This document shows positions 10,971 through 23,362 of a stretch of DNA of 64,000 nucleotides, piece by piece. The DNA comes from Viridothelium virens. Taxonomy: Eukaryota > Ascomycota > Dothideomycetes > Trypetheliales > Trypetheliaceae. The notes under the pieces were generated by a model that saw only the letters and a program-made list of their open reading frames with translations, was not told the origin of the DNA and made no database searches. The DNA lies in NCBI GenBank assembly GCA_010094025.1, contig ML991781.1, positions 186,001 to 250,000 on the forward strand, read 5' to 3'. How positions within the stretch are numbered: the stretch's first letter is position 1; the number at the start of each line of letters is the position of its first letter. The translations under genes were made by a program, and so were the position numbers.

Positions 10971-13872
10971 TCACCAACCACCAAACCTCCACAGCGGCAC
11001 AGCACTAGTCGACTTCGCCGCCCCATACGTTGTATAAGCCGTCTCAAAACAGTCCCGATGGTAGTTGACAGCCCAATTATTCATGCCCCTCTGCACACCG
11101 CCCTGCTCCTGCAGAGTCCTCGAATACATCTCGCATTGTTTCGTGCTGCCATCGTACGAGAAGCTCGCGCAGTCGCTCTTGTCGAGGCATTGGTTGCGGC
11201 AGGTGTCGAGATCGTTGGAGCTGCTCGCTGGTTGGAGGAGCGCAGGTACGGGGACTTGGCCTTGCACACCGCAGATAGAACCTGGGTGTGTGAAGACGGC
11301 GAGCTGTGTGGAACAGGTTGATGACGTTGGCCGTGACGAGGCGGACGATGGTTTGGGTGGAGTGGAAGAGGACTTGGATGGGGGCGGCAAATGCGGCGTT
11401 GTAGATGGAGAGGTGGAAGAGGGCACGTACAAGGTCGTTGATGGGGAATGAGATGTCGACGAAGAATGGATGAGTGTGCTTGACGAAGACTTGGGTAAGA
11501 CGGACGAGGTCGTGGGTTTTATGATGGAGCTTGAAGTCTCAGAGTAGGTTGATAGGACTTGAGTCGTAGTACTTGTTGAAGTTAAGCGCAATGTACTTGT
11601 CAAGTTGGGCGATTCAGAAGCGCTTTGTGCGGTACTCTCGGAATGAGTCAAAGACGAGTCCTCAGACACATCGGTCGTGTTAAATAGACGAAGCGAAGAG
11701 CTCGAATGAACCATAGACGTCGTTGAAGAATCGTTGAGACTTGTATGGTCATAAGGATTAGATTCTTGGGATGAGTTGGTGGAATGATTTGATGAAGAAG
11801 AATTGAGCGGAGACGTTGGTTTCAGTGTCGGCAACGTGGATGTCGCCAGTCGGGTTGCAGATGTAGATATATATGAAGAAGCCCATTTTGAAGTACTGCT
11901 GTGGTCCAGGTCTGATGTGGATGTATTACCTACCGGTTTCGCGGGAGTTGTAGAGCGAGTGTTGCCTGTCGGAGAGTCTGGCAAGTCTGTGGAACTTCCA
12001 GACGAATGTATCGAGATTGTCGACTGGGTTGGACTTGGAGTAGATATCGGAGTCGTGGGCACAGATGCCACACTCACTGAGCTCGGATGGTCGCTTGTCT
12101 TGGAAGGGCTGAGGAATGATTCGTCACTCGCGAAAGTGATGTTGGTTGACTGTGTATTACTGCCTTTGGGCCTGATCCCAAAGCCCGTCGTAGAGCTCGT
12201 TGCACTAGCCAGGATTGAAAATCCTGAGGATGGCGAGTTCGATCCGAGATCAACGCTTGAAGACGTAAGAGCTGCGTCTGTACTGGAGCCATACGATGAG
12301 GTTGAAGATACAGGTATAGTTGATTGCGATAGACTTTCCGTGGTCCAAGATCCATACGACTGCGAAGTCGAAGACGCAGCCTCTGACAGACCAATAGATG
12401 ATGGTACTAGGCCCTGAGAAACCGGTTGAGACTGGCTGGTAGGGCTCGAAGACGCATAAAAAGACGGCGCCAGCCCTGATGACGAGGGCTGAGATACAAC
12501 TTGCGTGACAGAAGTATATGAAGAAAGCGATAATAATGTGGTGGCTTGGTCTGGAGGCTGCGAGGAAGCTACACCTGCTGATATACCTGCAGACGCCGGT
12601 TGGGAAGACTCAGTATTCGCTACTGATACTTGCGAAGCCTGTGAAGACATTGGTGTGCTTAGGGATGCGGTCGACGTCTCGTCCTCACATTCACAGTCCT
12701 CCGTATTAGAAGTCGCCGCCGAAGTACTCGCTGCATCTGCAGAGATACTCGGTGACGACGACGATGACAGAATCGACGAAACAAGTCCGGATGATCCTGA
12801 TTCAGAAGTCCCAGCGACGGACGCTCCAGTTCCCGATGGTCCAATAGATGGAACGAGCACTGAGCTTGTAGTTGAGCTAGAGGGTAACGGAGAAAGGGAA
12901 GAAGACGATAGCTCTGTGGGCGGAGTAGATGACGTCGAAGTACGGATGGTGCTAGACGGCACGGAAGAGGTCGAGTTTAAAGGCGCCGTTAGTATCTGAA
13001 TGCTTTCCCAGCTGCCCGTTAAATCCGTGTAATTGTAGCCATATCCGGGATTATCGTTCGTGATGGAGACGCTCTGGACGTACATGGTGAAGGGCGCTTG
13101 ACTCAAGTTCGTGTAACCGCCAGCCCAATTGACAGTTCCAGCATTTCCATCAGGATCTCCACCATCCCAAAGACCAAGTTGAAGCTTCATGGGGGATTGG
13201 GGATATTGGTGTGTATCATTGTCACATTGCGACGCGAAAAGCGTACGAACCGTTGTTCCATCGATAGACCAAACCAATTGATCTTTTGTCCAGTCGACAG
13301 AATACGTGTGGAATGAAGCTTGTGGCTGGTTGACATTTTCATTGCCGCTTCGGTCATAGTATCCTGTGTCACCTTTGCCGTAAAAGTTTGTCTGTACTTG
13401 TCCACTGGATGAGATAGCTCCGAAGTTATTTCCAGAGAACTCCCAATCGATCTCATCGTAGTCATCGGAGATGAGAACGGAGCTGCTGACAATGCCTTGA
13501 CCGGGTGCAGCTTGCATCACCACATCTACGTGTCCGAAAAAGATGTAAAAGTCGGTCCAGATATTTGGTGCATCGTATCGTTTATTAAAGGTGAACTCAG
13601 CACCATGGCTGCCGAACGTGACCGTCTCATAGTTTGCCAATATCCATTCAGCTGGTAGGGACGATTGTTGCGTAAAGTCGACGTAATAATGACTCGTATT
13701 TAATCCAGGATTTGGAGTGCATGCGCCAACACCTCGGATTTAGTTAGTCTTATCCTTCAATGGCAAAACCGATTGCAAACTTACTGCTTTTAATTGGGTT
13801 GCACGTCTGGCCCTGTGTCACGGAGCTCAGTCCAAACAGAAATAGGGGCCAAGATTTCGTGAGTCGCGCCAT
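10971..13872 (-). CDS. GH16 Crh-type cell-wall transglycosidase with Ser/Thr stalk and C-terminal PAN-like module
   Basis: Secreted enzyme expected to link or remodel chitin and beta-glucan in the wall. Exons 13872-13785 and 13732-10971 give 949 aa; the junction restores CNPIKSSVGACTPN. Residues 1-21 are a signal peptide (basic start, then a hydrophobic stretch ending near QGQ). The GH16 domain covers about 45-260, with the catalytic motif DEIDWEF at about 122-128 (nucleophile and acid/base Glu 123 and 127, Asp 125), the form typical of Crh proteins. Residues about 270-820 are almost pure Ser/Thr/Pro, a glycosylated stalk. Residues about 822-925 carry regularly spaced cysteines (CRNQCLDKSDCASFSYD) like a PAN/Apple or WSC-like binding module. 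Classical Crh proteins end in a GPI signal; here the end is polar with no hydrophobic tail, so the protein is probably released or held by the extra module. Confidence 0.9.
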
Positions 13873-14946
13873 GATCCAGTCTTTCCACTGCTAGGACAGG
13901 CCAGAGCTAGAAGAAACTTCTGCATGGGTATTGTACAGAGAGAGTAGTACAAGCGGCATAACTTACCTTATAGCGACGAGAAGTACAAAAGTGAAAAACA
14001 AAGGACTGCACCTTATTTTCGCCGTAACCGTTTGCGGCATTTTCTGAATTGGATGACTTTGCGGTAAGTTACCTTTAGACAAAGGCCTGAAACAACAAAA
14101 AGGAGAAGAGAGATGATACTTAAAATTGTCAAGACAAAACACAGCGAGCTCAACATATATCATGGCCATTGTCCACGACAGCGTTGTGGCTTGCAGACCC
14201 CACTCGAGATGAACGTTCCGTTTCATCGGATACGACAGTACGAAATTCCATCTTTTCTGAGCAGAATGAAATTCCTCGGACGGAGCGAAACGTGTGGCGT
14301 TATTGAGGAGATTTCAGTGAACGGCGTCACCAACTTGATACATTCCTCTTGCTTAGACTGACAAAGTGATTGTATTTGCAATTGTAATAACTCGAATACC
14401 GCCTCAGAACATACTTGAGTCCAAGCCAGGAGGAGACCTGTGACCTTGACTAAAGGTACCTTACCAAGGTACATAGCTAGTCGAGACGGTCAAAGGATGA
14501 GGTTGACAAAATACTGTCTGTACCTTAGGCGGTGGAGCGGCAACGGCCGGCAGATTGGCCGAGGCTCACCGCCCACAATCATGTTCTTTTCATAAATTTT
14601 ATACCGTGTTGTACTATTCTACCTAGGTAGGTACCTAAAGTATCCAATCAAAGGTGCTTGCATGTGAACATATCGTAATCTATAAGGAGCCCGTTAAAGC
14701 ACAGCTTTACATAGGTATACAAATAGGGGACCCGGAGAGGAAGCCTCGTTATATACACACGCTTGACCTCTCAAGGCTTCAACAATGATAACTCCAAAAG
14801 ACGTCCGGCCACCGATAATGCGTAACCCAGAACAACCGTATGCTCGCTCATGCAATGCGTCTTTCGCGTCATAAAACAAAAAGCCAACCCTAATCGTAAA
14901 ACCATCACAACTTCCCCCTCAACTCCACTTCTCCCTTCCCCATTCA
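13873..14946. other. intergenic, promoter of the GH16 gene and 3' flank of the TMEM63 gene
   Basis: No gene is supportable. At 14620-14637 lies TACCTAGGTAGGTACCTA, built of nested palindromic TACCTA/TAGGTA units. A related GGTACCTTACC-type cluster is at about 14454-14470. Confidence 0.45.
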
Positions 14947-17900
14947 TCACAAATCAATCAAATCCTTATCCGAAAAATCCGGCGGGCTCTTCCGGAACAC
15001 CACCCGCCCCTTCGCATCCAGTGCCGTCCCATCATTACTAATCCCCAAATAGCTCGACAGCTTCCGCGTGACCCGGATCTCGTAATCCGAGATGCCCAGC
15101 ACGTCGCGCGGCAGCCAGATGATGGGGCGCCTAGCCCGCAGAGCCTGATGCTGGAACGCCTGGCGCACGAGCGCGTCGCGCTGCTCGGGCGTCAGGTCCT
15201 CGAGCGCGTCGTGGTAGCCCGAGTAGAGGACGTCGCCGACCGGGTTCTGCGACTCGATGTCGACGGCGGCCTTGCCATCGAGCTGGGTCGGCGTGCGCTG
15301 TGGGAGGCCGGGCGAGGAGGTGATGGGTGGAGGAGCGGCGGCGGCAGGGCCTTGGAGCGGTGTCTGGCTGCCGCGGGTTTCGCGGCTGCGGGAGCGAGGT
15401 GCTGGCGAGCGAGTGCGAGAGCGGTCGCGGTCGCGGTCGCGGCTTTGGGAACGGTCCGCCCAGGAAGAATGGTGGTGTTGGCGCCGACGTTCGGGAGAGT
15501 GCCTGTTTTCGCTGAGATTGCTAGGGGTGTGAAGGACGGTGTGGTGGGCATGGAACTCTTGCTGCTCGGCCTTCTCGACTTGATGGTCTTTTTCTGCTTC
15601 GCGCTCCTCACGGTGACGGAGGGCATCCTCGATATCTTCCTCCTCTTCCTGGGCGCCATCGACGAGGCGGACGTTTGCGTCATGCGCCCTTGCGAACTCT
15701 TCATCGCGGCGGACCGCGTCGTCTTCCAGGGTAATCGGCATGTACTCAAACATGGGCGCAAACGCTTGGTTGAGAAGAATCTGGTACAGCGCAGTCAAGG
15801 CCATGACGGCTATCATGATTGAGGCTTGGGGGACGCAAGTCAGATGGCCTTGGCTGTCCTTTTGAATGAAAAAGAGCCCAATCATACAAAGGTCCATCAC
15901 ATAGAGTCCAGTAAATAATTGGTTGATAGCCTTGGGGAAAAGTAGGCCACCAGTATCATTGCGATATTGATAAACGAACAATGCGTTGTAACGGTGCGCA
16001 ATCCAGAAGAGGCTGAAGGTTATGAGGTTGAAGACCATAATGAGGGGAGAAATGACTGAATAAATCAAGCCTATGCAAGCAAAATTGGTATAAACAGGAA
16101 ACAGAGTACCGCCTTTGTTGGACGGTAAATTGACCTGTCGATGGAATTTTTGTCGAGCTGTGCTGTCGTTGATCGGCGCCCAAATGAACCAAAGGAATAG
16201 GTGTAGCAGCTGCACAAGCTGGCCAGCGCTAATTGACAGAGCTTGGAGAATTAGATAGGAGAAAAAGAAATTTGATGCCGCTGGGAGATTTTGAGCCAGT
16301 AAGTTTGTGACACTGGCGGGATTGTTTGTCAGTTGCTGGATGACACCCAAGATGCCTGACGATAGCGATACGACAAGAAAGACTTGGATGAAAAGGAAGA
16401 GAAAGTAGTATATCTGGATGCTTAATTCAACTGAGGAACCGGTAGGCATCCCTTGCAAGTTAGCCAGCAAGCGGACTAGCAGCGGAACCAGTATCAGACA
16501 AAGGCCGAGTAAAAGTTGGGGCAGAATTCCAGTAACACCTGCCACAACCTTCGGGGGTAGCCTCGTGACCCAAGACAGCCAAGAATACTTCTGAAGGTTC
16601 GATATCTGGGAGATACCGGAGAGAAATATGACGGGGATCAAGTATAAGAAGATAAGAGCCACGATCGATAAGAATACTAGAGAAGAGCGTGAGTATTGCT
16701 CCCACCACTTGACCGAGAGATTGTCCCATAGAACATCTTGAGGAGAAATTTCGACCCTTCGAGGTGCCATATTCTTTGGAACATGGTGACTGAGAGACTG
16801 ACACGCCATGTGGGCTGCTGCTTGGTGGTTGAATTGAATGAATGCCGAGTTCATCAATGGATATTTTTCTGGCTCTGATTGATCCTTCTCAATTTCCGCA
16901 TTCAGACGGGCAAGCTCCTTCCGACAGTAGTGAATGGTGTCAACTTTCTTACCAATCAGAGGCAAGGAGAACATCCACGAAGCTACTGGAAGTCGCATGG
17001 TTGGGCGATCTTTTTCTCTGACGTATCTCTTCCAGATAGGCTCACCAAACGCATTCTCATCAAAATCTGGATTGAAGGCCTCCGGATATTCAGTATCCTT
17101 CGTTGTCCGCTTGTCGAGCCCAAGAGCCTGGGCAAACTTGCTCTTTGATACTGACTTGTTCTCTGTGCCATGAGCATCATTTGTCACCGATTCGACTTCA
17201 GCACCGAAGATCTCATCCGATATTCTTTCATGTGGTTGAGGACTAGGAGGATTTAATGTATCATCCGGCTTCCAAGGAAGCACGCGCGCAACCTTTGACC
17301 CCCGCGGCCTAATTGGTGAAGTCGGTGCGGCCGGAAGAGCATGTGCAGGGCGATTATTTGGCTGAACGGCCTGCATCATTGATAGATCAGCGATCTCGCC
17401 AGCTTTCCTTCGGCCTGTATCAGCAAGGCTAGAATTTTCTGCCTCTGCCTTTTTATAAGGGCTGTCAACTTGAGCTTGGCTGATTGTAGACTTCTGAGAA
17501 AGTAGCTGCTGGTTATCATCAACAGCAAAAGTATCTTCTGATATCACGGGAGACTCGTACGTGGTTGCCAGTCCGCCAGCATTTGCAGCATCAAAGCGAT
17601 CGTTGACTCCTTTACGGACAGTACCAATACCAGTCCCAATGCCTCTACCCAATGTCAAAGGAAGTTGAGCGGCACCGCTTCCAATTGCTTCTAGCCCCTC
17701 CTTTACCTTGGGGATGGGGATAGCACGCCGAGGCTTTTCTTGCTCAGCCATGTCTATCATTTCATGTGCTCCTTCTGTGGCACCTCCTGAACGAGCAATT
17801 TCTTCTGCCTGATGATTTGCCTCTTCAGTATCCTTTCTTTGCTCCGATTTTGATTTTTGTGTTTCTTTAGCGACCTGTTTCCCATGGGCCTTGACCGCGT

Positions 17901-18783
17901 TGCGGATCAATTCCGTCTCCGCTGATTCAAGTTGGTGGGCGATTTTGTCTCTCTGCGTTACTTTCTCCTGGAGCTCGTCATAGTTTCGATTGATCCAGAT
18001 ATTCCGGATACCGCCGGGGAAAACGTCGTATAGGCCATCGAGCGCTTCGAAGGTAAGCCATTTGCGGGGGATGTTGGTGACCAGAACAGTAGTAGCCGAA
18101 GCCCGTAATCGGTGTTGCGGTGAAGTGAGATAGGCTTGCCGCATACGGATGTAGGAGCGCAACTCTTGTTGAAAAACATAGCATGCCCAGATGGCGACGC
18201 ACACCGCAAGAATTAGATGTGCCCACAAACGGCGTTGATTCGGAGCCACAACGTTTCCCATTGCAAAAGCATTCAGACCTTTCGCACCACCTCCGCCTGT
18301 CTTGTTTATCGGGAGAAGTATCGGTAGGATCACGAAGGCCAGAGGTATGAAGATTTTGAGAAGCATGCGCAGGAAGCGCAAGAACATGTAGGCATCAAGA
18401 CCGCACCTTTGAACGAATTGGGCATTCGAAACCGAAAAGACAGTGACCAGCCAACCGAATGGACCGCTTGGTGGTATTGGCATACGCTCGCGTTTAGGTA
18501 CTAGATAGGTTTTAGGCTCGCTGTTCACAAGTTGTTAGCCAACACGATTTCTTCAGAAGGTCGATTAGGAAGATTCATACTATAGTCTCGTAAAGCGTAT
18601 TCTCAGCAGTAAGAACGCTCCAACTTGTACGCCAAACAAGATCAAACCCGTGACAATCGAAGACAACAGGGCGCCAACGGTCTGGCCATTGGTGTCTTGG
18701 GCTAAGCTGGTGTTTCCGTTCAAGATGCCACCCTGCCTCCCTACCAAGGTCGGGAGATGGTTGTGCTGGAATGCGGGATCCAT
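14947..18783 (-). CDS. TMEM63/OSCA (Csc1/RSN1, DUF221) family membrane channel
   Basis: Probable hyperosmolality- or tension-gated cation channel or lipid scramblase of the fungal Csc1/Phm7/Rsn1 group. Exons 18783-18581 and 18520-14947 give 1258 aa; the junction restores RLYEPKTYLVP, a family signature. The start sits in a strong context (ACCGCCATGG). Order: N-terminal RSN1_TM region with three membrane segments (about 25-200, including a VFSVSNAQFVQRCGLDAY-like loop), cytosolic PHM7 domain, then the multi-span DUF221 core (about 690-1020, with IWAPINDS-like and FACIGLIYS segments). Two extra parts make it longer than the usual 850-1000 aa: a charged, unstructured insert at about 285-570 inside the cytosolic domain, and a tail with Arg-Ser-Arg and His-rich repeats before a conserved end. 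It may sit in plasma membrane or an endomembrane. Confidence 0.92.
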
Positions 18784-20385
18784 GGCGGTATGCAAAATTC
18801 AGAGAGGATCTGGTGAACAGAGGGGCGGCATGCCCCCTTAAGTCCCTCTATCAAGGTTGCCTGAGATCGTGGGGAATTGGGGAGCTGGAATAGGGGATAG
18901 TGAAGCAAGCGCGATGACTTTTGGAAGCATTAAAGAGGGTCTAGCAGAGGAATCGACATCGCGTTCGGTCGCACTGGTGTCAAGTTTCGGTAGATCTCAG
19001 GGTCGAGTTTCAAAGTCGGAGTTAGATTGGGAATGGGTGGTGCTGGCGCCTTCCTAGATCTTGATTTTGACACATGCAAGGGCCAAGTATTATTATTGAT
19101 TAGCCGCTTCACAAGCGCCCGCATGACGTAGAAGACCGCGACAAAGTCCACACGATAAAACCGATAAAGACATCAAGTGGGCCGACTTCAGGCTCTTAGA
19201 ACCATGCTTCTTTCATACGCGTAGAGGCACGCGTTTCACTGTTGACAGTTTGAGACCCCAGAACAAAAATGTGCGAGGCGCAGTGTGGAGTATGACATCT
19301 TGCCTCTCACCCTCTCAACCTGACCTAAAATCCAGGTCCAGACCAGGACGGACACGGAAGACCCTTGTTCTGCATAAGTGCGGGCCTCCCCTTTGTACGT
19401 CGGTGTACAAAATTGTGTTTAGCACCTCAGGTGTCAGGGTGCAGGGCTGACCCACAATTACCTTAGGTATTATTCGATCCTTTATGCCTTCCCAATTCCA
19501 GACAAATCTTGGCGCTGGCCTAGGAAATTGCATCCACCGCCACAAGCCATCGACCACAACACAGCTGGATCCGGGGAGAACTATGTATTTCATCGACTTC
19601 TGCGCCAGATTCATCCAAAGCACTTGGTTGATGTCGATTTGGAAGATACCGTTGTACACAGTGTCAATTCTCACTAATGACTGATCCCTTCCCATTGCAA
19701 GCAGGAGCACTGGCTAGAGATGCGTCGCCTCGAGCCAAAGATGCCACTAATATCCGTGCGATGAGATTGTTAATGGTGTACGCCTCTCCCGTACGAAGCA
19801 CAGGAATCACTGTCGGTCTTGAGCCCGTGGACCCGTTGATGCCTGATTCAGATGCTGATATCTGGAAGCAAAAGCAAGCTTATCTCGTCCAATATTTCTA
19901 TGCCAATATGTAGAGATCCAACTCACTTGCGGCAGTCACAGAACCAATCTATGGCCTCTGTCTGGGCCACTTGGCATGACAACCAATGCCGGGCGTACGC
20001 CGCGAAATTTCTTGTGGTCCTTGCTGAATCCGCTTGCCTCTCATCCTGCTCAGCCTCCAGGCACAGCATATGGGGCCCAGATTAGTTTGCCTACTTCATA
20101 CGGTTCTGGAGTGCAATCGACTTCTCAGCCGATCTCTTTCTTCAAAAGGTGAGCTATTTGTGGCGAAATGGCGCAGCTGTGCCTTCGGGTAACCTGACGT
20201 GATACCATCAGCAAGTCCATTTCTTATCAGTCGTGGCCAGCCCTTCAGGCGCGATTCCTCTCTTCTTCCATTTCGTCCCTGCAGACTTTTGTTTCCATTC
20301 AAAAACCATGCCCGGCATCTCTTTTATCTAACCGACTTTACTCGGTTCTCAAGCACAGCTAAAATCTTACTCCTTCTAGTATCTA
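18784..20385. other. 1.6-kb divergent intergenic region
   Basis: Separates the TMEM63 start (minus) from the Cys-rich membrane protein (plus). Open frames at 19315-19710 (minus) and 19677-19913 (plus) have no recognisable features. The last 150 bases before 20386 are pyrimidine-rich, like a fungal leader. Confidence 0.4.
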
Positions 20386-21266
20386 ATGTCTCTACTTGTT
20401 CGTCGACAGTCCTTCGGTCCATCATGTCCCAACGGTGGCATTTGGTATGCGTGTGCATCTGGCTCCAAGTTCGTTGGCTGTTGTAATAGTGAGCCTTGCG
20501 AGAATGGATGCCCTGCTGGCAACTTGGAGCCAGCCAGCTTCAATCCTTCGTTCTATGGCAGGATCCCTGATCAAGAATGCTCAAGTGGATCCTGGCATAC
20601 ATGCAGTCTCACTGATCCGCCCTTTCTTGGATGCTGCACGACGAATCCATGCCAACCCGGCTTATGCCCGATAGAAAACCTTAAAGCAGGGTTCTTATCT
20701 AATGATCCGGCAACAGCTGCTGCATTCTTACCGCCGGCTTCACGCCATACTCCCGTTGGGGCAATTGTCGGAGGAGTGATCGGCGGTCTTTTTGCCCTTG
20801 GAATCGCTGTCTCCTTGGTCTATTTTCGCATGAAATCTTTGAGATCTAGCCGACTGCATCAAGGCCATATTCCTCTAGAACAGTCTCTCAAAGGTACACC
20901 AACTGAGTTGGGTCCTCTTGATGATTCATGTGAGCCACACACCTCCTTTTACAGTTGATGATTCTGCACTAATACGTGTAAACAGATAAGTCTCCACCAC
21001 CAAAATACTCAAAGACGCCATCTTCGGCTCATGACTCGAACGAACTTGTCGGAAGCCCTGGGCACAAACGCCATGCTTCTGAGCTCTCGGCTATCTCTCC
21101 TCCAGTAGAACTGGATGCTGGGGAAGGAGTCAATCCTGACCGCAACCGGCGCTGGACCCAAAGTACGATGCGAAGCGAGATCACGCAGCCCAGTGGTCTG
21201 GGTATCAGCCATGCACCTCTTTCTCTTCGGTTCTCGTTGCAGTCTCGAGTCTCTGAGGAGGCCTGA
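20386..21266 (+). CDS. Cys-rich single-pass membrane protein with duplicated extracellular module
   Basis: Exons 20386-20929 and 20986-21266 give 274 aa. I know this as a recurrent uncharacterised family in filamentous ascomycetes; no function is established. Two tandem modules each carry W..C, then F.GCC, then a PC pair and CP..NL: one spans about residues 14-47, the other about 61-105. A Gly-rich transmembrane helix follows (VGAIVGGVIGGLFALGIAV, about 125-145), then a cytosolic tail with a PPPKYSK-like motif and a basic region. There is no clear cleavable signal peptide, so it is probably a type III or signal-anchor protein with the cysteines outside. The second exon was found by phase: SY|KSPPPKYS. 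A sensor or adhesion role is a guess. Confidence 0.75.
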
Positions 21267-23362
21267 GACGATGGTGCGCCAAATTACACTCTGACCGTTG
21301 TTCGGTGTCCGAAAAAAGAATAACCAGACTACTTCTCTGACCCAAATGAGATGCCCGCCGACCTCAGAAGTACAGAGAAGCCTGACCCTACGTTCTTCGA
21401 AATCTCTCTTACCTTGGGAATATTGAATACTGGGAGAAGTAGACCCCCAAGCTCTGCACCTCGAGCGCCTAAGCGATCGACCACCCACGTAGCCATGCCT
21501 CGTTATTTCGATCCGTCAACTGTTTTGTCAAGTCAACGGTATTGGACCTCGCATCACTCTACTTTGAAGTGCAATTTGATTGACCGCCTGGGAACAATAA
21601 GACTCGTTTCACGCTTCTTTCAAGTTGGTAAAAACCTTTGCTAAGGGTTCTCCCGGCTCATACAGACTAGAAACGGAGTTTTTAGTCTGTGGGTTGCTGG
21701 TGCACCCCTCTCTCTAATATCCCGTTTCGTTTCGTCGAGGTCCTTGTCCAAAAGCCTGATCTCCTGAACATTTTCGGAGGCCTCGCCTAACTTGTGGAGG
21801 TCACTAACTTGTGAACAAAATTCCTTACACTGCTCTGTTGCAAACATGGATTTTAGCTCCGGCGTATCTGCAAAAAGCTGTGCTCAGTCAATACGGAATG
21901 GTCAGGACATCTGCAAACTCAAAAAATCATGGATGACTTCCTGTCAGACCTCAGTGACTACCTTAGTGTTGCACCGCGATACCACGCACAGCAGCTAGTT
22001 ACTCCCGACTCTATCATGGCCTCAATTTATTCATTTCTTACACTTTTTCCACGACCCAGGCCTTTATCCTCTTTGTTAAGGGTAGGCACGAGGGGTGATG
22101 CACGGACCGCGTGACCATATACCTTCACTTTCATTCTAGCTAGATAGACCTTCGCGACATCACAATGAATAATGAATCACTTTGACACAATTTCGTTTCT
22201 TAGAGACGGCAGGAGACGCCTCTAACACTCTTGGACAGTGGCAGCATTTGATATCGAACAGATTGAGCAATGACAAGCTTATTCGCTGGAACTACAGGAG
22301 TGTCCCATTCAAATGACAGTACAGCTCATGTTACCGCTTGCTGAGCCGTATGCGCCGCTTGTTCCGTTGAAGAGAAAAAGAATCATGGAGGGCATGGTGG
22401 GGTGAGATGTGGAAATGATAGAGCGGTTAGATCACTAGAGCACGGTTGGAATAGTGATAATTACTTGAGCGTGGGGCAAGAGATACATTGTGGAATGCGA
22501 AGGTGAGTGGCAGTGAGGAGATTATGAGGTTTTTTGCGTAATGGCGGGGTAGGCAACGAAAAGACGGTCCTTATAGTAATATCTTGTTCCTTTTCCAATA
22601 GGGTAGTGTAATCTTTAGTAAGTTTAGTTGTTATGTAAGTGTTAGGATAGCTCTTACCGAGTACGCTAAGACCTACTCAAAGCACCCGACGTTTACTTGC
22701 CGGGCAGAGCTAGGAATTAAGCTTTACGATATTTACACGCGCCTCGCAATTTTGGTAATACTATTTCACTATTGCACCATGTTTTTGTGCTTTAATGTTA
22801 GCGTTCGTTATGATTGAGGGCTGTTGTTGGCAAGCCGAACGTGCCTTTTTTTAATACCATGTGAAGGACACTGGTAGTCCAGTGTAGGTAGATTCTTGGC
22901 CAATGGACGCGTGCACTTGATCTACTTCCACCTGCAAAGAAAGCAATACTGAATAATAACTTGTCACTTGAGGTGATTTGGAGAGATTTGTGACTTGCGA
23001 ATGCATTTGCTTAAAACTTTTGAACCCCTAGTTAAGATAGATATAGACAAAGCTAAATATACCCCCAGTCTTGAGACATCACAATGATTACAATGTCACT
23101 TTCCTAGGTTACACAAACCATTGTAGCGGTCGTTGTTGGTCAGGACTGTTATTGATTACCATGAAAGAAAACTAATTTGCAACAATAATGAGATACATAG
23201 TAGTATATAAGCCAGCAACAACAATGCGCTGTGATAATGATACCATATTCAAACCCCTCCATACTTCATCATCCATCCGGCCAAGGTCTTTAACCTACAT
23301 CATCTTCCAAATCAAATCAGGTTTCTGATCACTCTACACTGCAGAAGACTGCAATTAACAGT
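21267..23362. other. 2.1-kb intergenic, AT-rich right half
   Basis: No gene is supportable. From about 22480 to 23250 the sequence turns AT-rich with scattered TTAGTAAGTTTAG-like runs, which looks like decayed, possibly RIP-mutated DNA. A hairpin with a 7-bp stem and TAGT loop lies at 22868-22885. Confidence 0.4.

Noticed and set aside
12505-12999. Open frames opposite the Ser/Thr stalk of the GH16 gene (also 11803-12417)
   Set aside because: They are antisense shadows of a Ser/Thr-rich repeat region, composed of Asp/Val/Glu from reversed codons, with no features of their own.
15148-15822. Plus-strand 224-codon frame opposite the TMEM63 C-terminal tail
   Set aside because: Antisense shadow of a GC-rich, charge-rich segment; no domain and no start context.
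22868-22885. Hairpin ACACTGG-TAGT-CCAGTGT considered as a terminator or structured RNA
   Set aside because: A lone 7-bp stem with no neighbouring gene end, and stem-loop terminators are not used by RNA polymerase II.
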